A DNA stretch of 5,099 nt from Bacteroidales bacterium UBA3816 (GTDB lineage: Bacteria; Bacteroidota; Bacteroidia; Bacteroidales; P3), in contig DFDY01000100.1 in assembly GCA_002368955.1 (NCBI GenBank), positions 1 to 5,099 on the forward strand, in the 5' to 3' direction. Position numbers and translations under genes: made by a program. The notes beneath the pieces were generated by a model that was given only the letters and a program-made list of their open reading frames with translations, had not been told where the DNA came from and did no database searches. Positions within the stretch are counted from its first letter, which is position 1. The number at the start of each line of letters is the position of its first letter. Shown here piece after piece: positions 1 through 5,011 of this stretch.

Positions 1-14
1 TAGATAATATAGTA

Positions 15-58
15 TCTTCGAGGCTGCTAAAAAATCAGTCTTTTATCAAACTAGAGCC
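15..58 (+). repeat. Dispersed repeat end, copy A (partner at 5000-5042)
   Basis: A 44-bp stretch nearly identical to 5000-5042. The two differ by one extra A in an A-run and one A/T substitution (ATCAGTC here, ATCTGTC there). Both end in ACTAGAGCC. Similarity stops immediately upstream of position 15, so here the left arm of the palindrome seen at 4995-5011 is missing. By comparison with 4793-5041, this looks like the right end of a second copy of that element, truncated or diverged and cut by the window edge. Confidence 0.8.
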
Positions 59-175
59 ATATGATTATCCGCAATTGGCACATAGGCGGGCAGTCATACT
101 CCATTTTTTTGTCTTTCTGCCTCTCAACCGGCACCACTACTCATATTGCCTTAGGGGCTCAATCATACTAGGGTC

Positions 176-192
176 GCGTGCCTCCGGCACGC
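176..192. repeat. Tight palindrome GCGTGCC-TCC-GGCACGC
   Basis: A perfect 7-bp stem closes a 3-nt loop in non-coding sequence. It is almost the same as the palindrome at 4840-4856 (GCGTGTC-TTC-GACACGC). The two differ by a C-G to T-A change across one stem pair and one loop base, so pairing is preserved. It resembles REP-like palindromes. There is no T-tract next to it, so it is probably not a simple terminator. Confidence 0.65.
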
Positions 193-265
193 CAATTGGG
201 CGTAGGCTGAGCTGATACCCACCTGGGGGTCAAATCTTAAAAAATGGTTTTTGTGTGCAGAAAAA

Positions 266-296
266 TTTGGAAATTTCGCGAATTATTGTATTTTTG
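266..296 (+). promoter_or_regulatory. Sigma-ABfr-type promoter for the transporter operon
   Basis: TTTG at 266-269 (-33 element) is followed after 19 bp by TATTTTTG at 289-296, an exact match to the Bacteroidota -7 consensus TAnnTTTG. Transcription would start near 302-304, giving a leader of under 20 nt before the ATG at 321. The site overlaps the upstream in-frame extension from a GTG at 255, which argues against that GTG as the start. Confidence 0.75.
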
Positions 297-320
297 CACC
301 GAAAAATACTTATATACAAT

Positions 321-1718
321 ATGAAAGATAATAATACTAATGCTACAGCCACGGCTGTAAAGAAAGGCGGCAACTGGTCCGACCTCTACACGAAAGAGGA
401 CTGGCTGGCCGTGTGGATTGGTTTCATCGTCATCATTCTGGGTACACTGGACGTGTTGCTGGGTTGGGACTTCTTCTCGGCCCTCAAGTTCAAGACCTAC
501 ACCCTCTGGGAGACCCTCACCCCCGAGCAGCTCGAGAGCGGCAAATACGCCTCCCTCGGCTCGCAGCTCACGGGGGCCTTCTTTGGCAAACTGGTGCTCA
601 CCGGCGTGCTCCTGGCCCTCCTCTTCGGCATTGGGGCCAAGCTGATGGGTGAGAAAGTCGGCCGGTTCATCCCCGCCTTCCTGGTGCTCTACCTCATCGC
701 CATCGTCGTGCGCCTCATCAGTGCCGAGTACACCCTCAACCGCTACCTCGAATGGGCTTTCTGGGCCCTCTTCGTGGGTCTGCTCATCTCCAACACCATC
801 CGCGTGCCCGAGTGGCTCAAACCTGCCGTCAAGACCGAGTTCTATATCAAGACCGGCCTCGTCATCATGGGTTTCTCCGTCCTCTTCTCCAACATTGCCA
901 AATTCGGCCTCTACGGCCTCGGCATTGCCTGGATTGTCACCCCCATCGTCATCATCTTCATGTGGCAGCTGGGCACCCGTGTGCTCAAGATCGACAACAA
1001 GCCCCTGGTCATGACCCTCTCGGCGGCCACCAGCGTCTGCGGCACCTCGGCCGCCATTGCCACCGGCGCCGCCTGCAAGGCCAAGAAGGAGGACCTCTCC
1101 CTGGCCGTCTCCATCTCCATCATCTTCACCATCCTCATGATGGTCTTCGAGCCGATGATCATCCGTGCCTGCGGCATGTCGCCCCTGATGGGCGGCTCGC
1201 TCATCGGTGGCACCGTCGACAGCACCGGCGCCGTGGTCGTGGCCGGCACCGCCCTGGGCGAGGAAGCCCAGCAGGCCGCCGTCCTGGTCAAGTCCATCCA
1301 GAACATCCTCATCGGCTTCATCGCCTTCTTCGTGGCCATCTTCTTCGCCACCCGTGTCGACAACACCGAGCGCCGCTCCGTGGGGGCCAGCGAGATATGG
1401 ATTCGTTTCCCCAAGTTCATCATCGGCTTCTTCGTGGCCTCGTTGGTGGCCTCCTTCATCATCACCCCCGCCTTCGGCTCCGACCAGGTGGGTGCCATCA
1501 ACAAACTCCTCGACCAGTACAAGAACTGGGCCTTTGTCCTAGCCTTCACCAGCATCGGCCTCGACACCCACTTCAAGACCATCGTCAAGCAGATGCATGG
1601 CGGCAAGGTGCTGTGGCTCTATGTCATCGGCCAGACCTTCAACATCCTGCTCACCTTCTTTGCCGTGTGGCTGCTCCTCTCGGGAGTCCTCTTCCCCATC
1701 CCCACCCTCACAATCTAA
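321..1718 (+). CDS. YeiH/UPF0324-family putative sulfate exporter
   Basis: A 465-residue polytopic inner-membrane protein of the UPF0324 family (Cons_hypoth698), usually annotated as a putative sulfate exporter. Its substrate is not experimentally certain. About 10-12 hydrophobic segments are visible, for example near residues 29-49, 86-106, 116-133, 196-215, 259-278, 326-343, 366-383 and 429-455. Family hallmarks are the small-residue motif AATSVCGTSAAIATGAAC (235-252), GGTVDSTGAVVVAG (297-310) and SIGLDTHFKTI (411-421). Typical YeiH proteins are about 330-350 residues. This one is longer, mostly from an N-terminal extension and a loop around residues 50-85, which I believe is common in Bacteroidota homologues. 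I chose ATG 321 because a strong promoter ends at 296. A GTG at 255 would add 22 residues but lies upstream of that promoter. The next gene starts 13 bp after the stop, so the two are probably cotranscribed. Family assignment is confident; the transported ion is not. Confidence 0.9.
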   Translation: MKDNNTNATATAVKKGGNWSDLYTKEDWLAVWIGFIVIILGTLDVLLGWDFFSALKFKTYTLWETLTPEQLESGKYASLGSQLTGAFFGKLVLTGVLLALLFGIGAKLMGEKVGRFIPAFLVLYLIAIVVRLISAEYTLNRYLEWAFWALFVGLLISNTIRVPEWLKPAVKTEFYIKTGLVIMGFSVLFSNIAKFGLYGLGIAWIVTPIVIIFMWQLGTRVLKIDNKPLVMTLSAATSVCGTSAAIATGAACKAKKEDLSLAVSISIIFTILMMVFEPMIIRACGMSPLMGGSLIGGTVDSTGAVVVAGTALGEEAQQAAVLVKSIQNILIGFIAFFVAIFFATRVDNTERRSVGASEIWIRFPKFIIGFFVASLVASFIITPAFGSDQVGAINKLLDQYKNWAFVLAFTSIGLDTHFKTIVKQMHGGKVLWLYVIGQTFNILLTFFAVWLLLSGVLFPIPTLTI

Positions 1719-1731
1719 GGCCCTCTAAGGT

Positions 1732-2046
1732 ATGAAGAAACGTAGTGGCAAGCTCCTGCGCATCGTCACCTGGTGCATGGGCATCGCGGTGGTGCTCTGT
1801 GCGCTCTATATCATGGCCAATGGGTTGGGCCTGGTGGACAGCCTCGACTTTGGAGCCGGGGCCTACTACTATGCCGACATCCCCGCCTTCGAGCGCTTTG
1901 TCAACAACGAGGCCTACCGCTCGCCGGTCCCCACCTGGGTGTGCATCATCCTCTTCTTGGCGTGGGGCTGGCTGATGTACCGCCTGTGGTCGTGGCTCGA
2001 AACGCGCAACCAGCGCCACGACCACCCCGCCCACGGCAAGGAATAG
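1732..2046 (+). CDS. Small two-helix membrane protein, function unknown
   Basis: A 104-residue protein with a basic N-terminus (MKKRSGK), a hydrophobic helix at about residues 10-29, and a 37-residue loop rich in Tyr, Asp and Phe (GAGAYYYADIPAFERF at 41-56). A second helix at about 67-84 is followed by a charged, His-rich tail. By the positive-inside rule both ends should be cytoplasmic and the loop periplasmic. I know of no characterised function. I have the impression of similar short proteins in other Bacteroidales but cannot verify it. It begins 13 bp after the transporter stop, so it is probably translated from the same mRNA and could be an accessory subunit, though this is inference from position only. 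The motif CTAAGG occurs both over the upstream stop and directly before the ATG. The second copy is too close to the ATG to act as a normal Shine-Dalgarno site. Confidence 0.8.
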   Translation: MKKRSGKLLRIVTWCMGIAVVLCALYIMANGLGLVDSLDFGAGAYYYADIPAFERFVNNEAYRSPVPTWVCIILFLAWGWLMYRLWSWLETRNQRHDHPAHGKE

Positions 2047-2074
2047 GCCACCCACCCAAACCCCACATATAAGC

Positions 2075-2107
2075 GCCGCAGGACCCCCACCTGCGGCACT
2101 GTATTTT
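2075..2107 (+). terminator. Probable rho-independent terminator after the transporter operon
   Basis: An 8-bp perfect stem GCCGCAGG (2075-2082) / CCTGCGGC (2090-2097) with loop ACCCCCA is followed by a short T-rich stretch, TATTTTAT (2102-2109). It lies 28 bp after the stop of the small membrane protein. The T-tract is interrupted and starts 4 nt after the stem, so strength is uncertain. Confidence 0.55.
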
Positions 2108-2120
2108 ATCTCCCCTTCAG

Positions 2121-2136
2121 TAGGGCTGTAGCCCTA
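2121..2136. repeat. Tight palindrome TAGGGC-TGTA-GCCCTA
   Basis: A perfect 6-bp stem with a 4-nt loop in the spacer between the transporter operon and the minus-strand fragment. Like the palindromes at 176-192 and 4840-4856, it has a very short loop and no T-tract. It may be one of a group of REP-like intergenic palindromes. Confidence 0.5.
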
Positions 2137-2144
2137 ACGCCAGC

Positions 2145-2193
2145 GAATAAAATAACACACGCAGGAAAACAAATAATGCTTACCTGCGTGTGT
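2145..2193 (-). terminator. Terminator hairpin for the minus-strand fragment
   Basis: Perfect 11-bp arms ACACACGCAGG (2155-2165) and CCTGCGTGTGT (2183-2193) enclose a 17-nt loop. On the minus strand the hairpin is followed directly by TTATTTTATTC, a T-rich tract, so it reads as a rho-independent terminator for minus-strand transcription. It sits 27 bp beyond the stop of the fragment at 2221-2475. It could also stop leftover plus-strand transcription, but the tract is better on the minus side. Confidence 0.6.
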
Positions 2194-2220
2194 GACTAGA
2201 TTAAGTACTTGTGTACAGAT

Positions 2221-2475
2221 TTAATATTTATAGACAAGTCTGACTAACATACCCCAGCCATCCGATGCAAGAGAGTATGTGTCGGTAAAAGCCGGAAAAT
2301 GCATATAATAGGACTCATGGTCTCCATCTGTGTCAGAAGTCCAATACCAGCCCTCATCCACATCATAGTATCGACCTGTATTGCCTTGGTAGGTAAAGTA
2401 ACCCAAAGCGGGTAATAACACGCATCCGGCGTACAGCAGCATGTGGGCTTTATTTCTCGTGGGCGAATTTCTGGT
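2221..2475 (-). pseudogene. C-terminal remnant of a FISUMP-like surface protein
   Basis: The open frame runs from a stop at 2476-2478 down to the TAA at 2221. The first ATG in it is at 2442, giving 73 residues. The translation has the look of the end of a Fibrobacter succinogenes major paralogous (FISUMP) or DUF1566-type domain. VLLPALGYFTYQG resembles the family's FLPAAGY block, GWYWTSDTDG resembles GYYWSSS, a YYMHF strand follows, and GMLVRLVYKY matches the closing VR-x-V segment. The start of the domain, with its usual GWRLPT-type motif, and any signal or lipoprotein peptide are absent in all three minus frames upstream. A terminator follows on the same strand (2145-2193), as expected for the 3' end of a former gene. 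Alternatively it could be an unrelated small hypothetical gene starting at 2442. The domain call rests on my recall of motifs, not a search. Confidence 0.5.
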
Positions 2476-2506
2476 TTAGGCGTCCCATACAGGTGCAATA
2501 TTTTTG
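2475..2506 (+). promoter_or_regulatory. Sigma-ABfr-type promoter for the tRNA deacylase gene
   Basis: TATTTTTG at 2499-2506 matches the -7 consensus TAnnTTTG exactly. It is the same octamer as in the transporter promoter, and both are followed by C. TTTA at 2475-2478, 20 bp upstream, is a one-mismatch -33 element. Transcription would begin near 2513, giving a leader of about 60 nt before the ATG at 2575. Confidence 0.55.
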
Positions 2507-2574
2507 CCATCGCCACGTTATGTAGGCGCAATGGTAACTGAAAAATAATAGTTCATATATAAAATACTACGTCA

Positions 2575-3117
2575 ATGCCCGATTTCTACGTCAGCGAGCC
2601 CATGGCCACGGTGCCGCCCACCTACAAGTCTGCCGCCCAGCAGACCATCTTCGAAACCCTCACCGCGCTGGGCATCCCCTTCCTGCGCGTCGACACCGGC
2701 GACGGCACCACCATGGAGGCCTGCATCCCAATTGGCGAGCGGCTGCAGAACCCCGTCATCAAGACCGTCTTTGTCACCAACCGCCAGCAAACCCGCTTCT
2801 GGCTCTATGTCACCGACCCCGCCCTACCCTTCGTGACCAAGGACTTCTGTGGCGCGCTGGCCATTCCGCGCGTCTCCTTTGCCTCGGAGGAGCACCTGCT
2901 GTCCATGATGGGCACACCCCACGGGGCCACCACGGTGCTGGCCCTGGCCCTGGACACCGACCGCCGCATAGAGCTGGTGATGGACCGCGCCATTGCCCAG
3001 GCCGAGTTTATCTCCTGCACCGACGGCACCAACACCGGATTTGTGCGCCTGCGGATGGACGACCTGCTGCACCGCTACCTCCCCCACACCGGCCACAGCC
3101 CCCAACTGATTGGCTGA
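2575..3117 (+). CDS. YbaK/ProX-type aminoacyl-tRNA deacylase
   Basis: A 180-residue stand-alone editing-domain protein of the YbaK / prolyl-tRNA synthetase-associated family (PF04073). It is probably a cytosolic trans-editing enzyme that hydrolyses mischarged tRNA such as Ala-tRNA(Pro) or Cys-tRNA(Pro). The order of blocks fits the family: a helix with LGIPFLRVDTGD (32-43), the central strand VIKTVFVTN (61-69) holding the expected catalytic lysine K63, FWLYV (75-79), RVSFASEEHL (99-108), the loop GTPHGATT (113-120), ELVMDRAI (133-140), TNTGFVRL (152-159) and the C-terminal GHSPQLIG. The later blocks look most like ProXp-ala (PrdX) proteins, but the lysine is followed by Thr, as in YbaK/INS, rather than the Asn I expect in ProXp-ala. 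The substrate is therefore left open. Length is normal for the family. ATG 2575 is the only start consistent with the block positions. It has no strong Shine-Dalgarno, which is usual for Bacteroidota. The gene appears to be transcribed alone. Confidence 0.85.
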   Translation: MPDFYVSEPMATVPPTYKSAAQQTIFETLTALGIPFLRVDTGDGTTMEACIPIGERLQNPVIKTVFVTNRQQTRFWLYVTDPALPFVTKDFCGALAIPRVSFASEEHLLSMMGTPHGATTVLALALDTDRRIELVMDRAIAQAEFISCTDGTNTGFVRLRMDDLLHRYLPHTGHSPQLIG

Positions 3118-3129
3118 CAGCCCCACGCC

Positions 3130-3199
3130 ACACACCATTGCAGCGACGCACACGCCCTTATCGGGTTGTTTCGGCCTTTCAGGCCACCCCATGGTGTGT
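3130..3199. repeat. Nested inverted repeats in the spacer after the deacylase gene
   Basis: Outer 9-bp perfect arms ACACACCAT (3130-3138) and ATGGTGTGT (3191-3199) enclose about 52 nt, including an inner hairpin GGCCT-TTC-AGGCC (3173-3185). The structure starts 13 bp after the deacylase stop and is followed by TTAAAG rather than a good T-tract. It may help end transcription or act as an mRNA 3' structure. The short TTC loop recalls the palindromes at 4840-4856 and 4995-5011. Confidence 0.5.
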
Positions 3200-3224
3200 T
3201 AAAGTATGTTAAATGCAGATGTTT

Positions 3225-3258
3225 TTTGTAACATTTCGCCCCTTAGTGCAACTAGTAT
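3225..3258 (+). promoter_or_regulatory. Possible autoregulated ECF-type promoter for the sigma operon
   Basis: A run of six T residues leads into TGTAACA (3227-3233), which resembles the -35 elements with an AAC core recognised by ECF sigma factors. A possible -10 lies in AACTAGTA (3250-3257), about 16 bp downstream. No TAnnTTTG element lies at the right distance, so a housekeeping promoter is less likely. ECF sigma genes commonly transcribe themselves, so this site is a natural target of the factor encoded at 3278. The -10 is weakly defined. Confidence 0.35.
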
Positions 3259-3277
3259 AGGTGAGAAAAGGAAAAAA

Positions 3278-3805
3278 ATGATTTACGCTAAGAAGCTAGA
3301 ATACTACCAGCACCTATACACGCACTACCAGGGAATGATGTTCCGCGTATGCCGTATTTATGGACAAGGCGATGAGGAGTTCATGCGCGACCTGTATCAG
3401 GACATATCGCTGGCGCTGTGGGAGAGTCTAGACCACTTCGAAGGCCGCAGCCAGGAGTCGACCTGGGTATGGAACGTGGCGCAGAAGACCGCCCGCTACC
3501 GCCTGCGCAAAAGGATGACGGAGAGTGCCTGGGTGCAGACCGGCCTGCCCGAGGGGGTGGAGGAGGCGATAGCCGACACACCGCCACCCGACGAGGAGGA
3601 GAGCGACATAGAGCAGCTCTACAAGGCCATTGCCCAGCTCGATGCCGACGACCAGCTGCTGGTGACCCTGCGGCTGGAAGAGAAGAGCTATGCCGAGATT
3701 GCCGCCCAGATGGGGCTGCAGGAAGGGGCCCTGCGGACACGCTTCAACCGCATTGTGCAGCAGTTGCGACAACTGATGGAGAGCCCAAGAGGAAACAACA
3801 ATTAA
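3278..3805 (+). CDS. ECF-type RNA polymerase sigma factor
   Basis: A 175-residue sigma-70 family protein of the extracytoplasmic-function group, which directs RNA polymerase to a small regulon in response to a signal. Region 2 spans about residues 8-80. It includes FMRDLYQDISLALWESLDHF (35-54), the core-binding helix, then FEGRSQESTWVWNVAQKTARYRLRKR (54-79), corresponding to the -10 recognition part. An acidic, proline-containing linker (about 86-110) joins to region 4 (about 113-167). There SYAEIAAQMGLQEGALRTRFNR (137-158) forms the helix-turn-helix for the -35 element. There are no regions 1 or 3, as expected for ECF factors. I chose ATG 3278 because it follows an A/G-rich ribosome binding site (AAAAGGA) and starts right before region 2. 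An in-frame ATG at 3206 would add 24 residues with no family likeness and would place the putative promoter inside the gene. The probable anti-sigma gene follows 31 bp downstream. Confidence 0.92.
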   Translation: MIYAKKLEYYQHLYTHYQGMMFRVCRIYGQGDEEFMRDLYQDISLALWESLDHFEGRSQESTWVWNVAQKTARYRLRKRMTESAWVQTGLPEGVEEAIADTPPPDEEESDIEQLYKAIAQLDADDQLLVTLRLEEKSYAEIAAQMGLQEGALRTRFNRIVQQLRQLMESPRGNNN

Positions 3806-3836
3806 CCTTCAATATAAACCTTATTAACTCATAGTT

Positions 3837-4766
3837 ATGGAACAAGATTTTTTAGACAAATACAGCAAGGCCTGGAAACAGGATGCCGAGTTGTTTGGCG
3901 ACAAGGTGATTCCGTCCACGGAGGAGGTGATGGAGCGCATCCGGCAGCATGAGCGCCGGCGGCGCAGCCGCCGCATGGCCTGGATGAGCGGCATGGCCGC
4001 CATGGTGGTGGTGGCCGTGTCGGTGATGCTGTTCAGCCGCCCGGAGGCCGCGTCGGCAGCGGCACCGGTGGTGGCCGCCGCCACTGCCGACAAGCCCACG
4101 GCTCCTGCCACCGAGTGGCTGGGAAGCGAGGCCGAGATGACCGCTCCGCAACAGCCGACCCTGAGCGACGACTATGCCCTGGCCACCCCAACTCTCTCGA
4201 CCCCAACACCCACCACGGCGGCCAAGCCCGCCGCAGCGCATCCCCACGGCGTGGCCTCGGCCCCCGGCGAGGCACATCTGGAAGTGGCCCATCTGGACCA
4301 GTATCCTTTGGGCGACGAACTGGTGCCGGCCACCCTCATCACGGCGCAGGACAGCGCTTCGTGGGAGTGGCTGAAGACACAGTTTGCACTGGTGCCCGAG
4401 ACCACCGGCACCAACAGGGAGGCGGTGCAGTTTGTACAGCGCAGCTATCAGCAGTCCGACGTGGAACACTGTGCCCCCTCGCTGGGCATGGACACGGGCA
4501 ACTATCTGCTGGGCGCACTGCCTTTGGAGAGGTCGGTAGTGGTCATCCACTACGAGTCGCTCCCCGACCTGCTGGACCTGCGCGGAGGACGGCCCGACTA
4601 TGCCGAGAAGGACACCAGCCTCATCCATCAGCACCACCGCGCCAAGGAGCGGGTGCCCAAGGACAACGAGAAAATGCCCAACCGACACAATGTCATTATA
4701 GAAACACCCACCTATTACCAGACGGTGGTGCCCAACAGCAACAGCCCGCAACAGATGCACCGATAG
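3837..4766 (+). CDS. Single-pass membrane protein, probable anti-sigma partner
   Basis: A 309-residue protein whose layout fits a membrane-anchored regulator of the upstream ECF sigma factor. A short charged cytoplasmic part (1-46) ends in an Arg cluster (ERRRRSRR, 39-46). One transmembrane helix lies at about 48-66 (AWMSGMAAMVVVAVSVMLF), and the positive-inside rule puts the N-terminus in the cytoplasm. A long low-complexity Ala/Pro/Thr linker (about 70-145) crosses the periplasm. A more ordinary C-terminal region (about 146-309) includes YPLGDELVPATLIT, SASWEWLKTQFALVP and SVVVIHYESLPDLLDLRGG. I see no zinc-binding anti-sigma HxxxCxxC motif and no clear FecR or RseA domain, so the role is inferred from position and topology. 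The 31-bp gap and shared strand make cotranscription with the sigma gene likely. Long overlapping frames exist on both strands, but only this one has a sensible topology and operon position. The C-terminal domain is unknown to me. Confidence 0.75.
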   Translation: MEQDFLDKYSKAWKQDAELFGDKVIPSTEEVMERIRQHERRRRSRRMAWMSGMAAMVVVAVSVMLFSRPEAASAAAPVVAAATADKPTAPATEWLGSEAEMTAPQQPTLSDDYALATPTLSTPTPTTAAKPAAAHPHGVASAPGEAHLEVAHLDQYPLGDELVPATLITAQDSASWEWLKTQFALVPETTGTNREAVQFVQRSYQQSDVEHCAPSLGMDTGNYLLGALPLERSVVVIHYESLPDLLDLRGGRPDYAEKDTSLIHQHHRAKERVPKDNEKMPNRHNVIIETPTYYQTVVPNSNSPQQMHR

Positions 4767-4839
4767 CCGTCGCCCTGCCTCTTTTGAATTACGCTCTAGT
4801 ACAAAGTATGACTGATTCTTGCTCGTATTTCTCAATGTG

Positions 4840-4856
4840 GCGTGTCTTCGACACGC
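4840..4856. repeat. Tight palindrome GCGTGTC-TTC-GACACGC
   Basis: A perfect 7-bp stem with a 3-nt loop inside the candidate element. It pairs with the palindrome at 176-192 as a related sequence: a T-A stem pair replaces C-G and the middle loop base changes from C to T. Confidence 0.65.
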
Positions 4857-4994
4857 TGAGTAGTAGGGGTTTCGCTATCCCCACACTGCGCTCCCGTTGG
4901 TCGCTTAGTATGGGGTTTCTGCGAGACGTTGCTAGGTCTCGGCAAAGCAAGCAAGCTTTCTTTGCGCTCAACCTTTCGCAACGTTATTGAGATT

Positions 4995-5011
4995 CAGCCT
5001 CTTCGAGGCTG
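4995..5011. repeat. Tight palindrome CAGCCTC-TTC-GAGGCTG
   Basis: A perfect 7-bp stem with a TTC loop, followed by CTAAAAATCTGTCTTTTAT, which is T-rich enough that weak termination on the plus strand is possible. Its right arm is the start of the dispersed repeat at 5000-5042. The left arm is absent at the copy beginning at 15. Confidence 0.6.

Larger units (their letters stand above)
1..254. other. Gene-free leader region carrying repeat fragments
   Basis: No credible gene was seen in this stretch on either strand. It contains the right end of a dispersed repeat (15-58) and a tight palindrome (176-192), described separately. The ten-base word CAGTCATACT at 91-100 also occurs, reverse-complemented, in the inverted end at 4793-4817. 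This suggests, weakly, that more degraded repeat material lies here. No terminator with a T-tract was recognised. Confidence 0.6.

Noticed and set aside
911..1606. 231-residue minus-strand frame within the transporter gene
   Set aside because: Met/Ala/Thr-rich antisense shadow with no recognisable domain and no promoter or ribosome site.
752..1735. 327-residue plus-strand frame overlapping the transporter
   Set aside because: It is His/Arg/Pro-rich with no hydrophobic pattern or motif. It is a shadow frame produced by GC-rich third positions of the transporter gene.
2244..2531. 95-residue minus-strand frame overlapping the FISUMP-like fragment
   Set aside because: It overlaps the fragment in another frame, which alone shows domain motifs. 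No motif or signal peptide was seen in this one.
3206..3277. 24-residue N-terminal extension of the sigma factor
   Set aside because: It has no sigma-family likeness, contains the putative promoter, and lacks a ribosome site. The ATG at 3278 has an A/G-rich site and sits directly before region 2.
3852..4835. 327-residue minus-strand frame, longer than the anti-sigma frame it overlaps
   Set aside because: Its His/Arg/Gly low-complexity composition mirrors the Ala/Pro/Thr linker on the other strand, and it runs into repeat DNA. The plus-strand frame has a transmembrane helix, a positive-inside cluster and an operon position.
4115..4990. 291-residue plus-strand frame continuing to 4990
   Set aside because: It starts inside the anti-sigma gene in a different frame and ends in the repeat element. 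The tail is translated repeat sequence and no family is visible.
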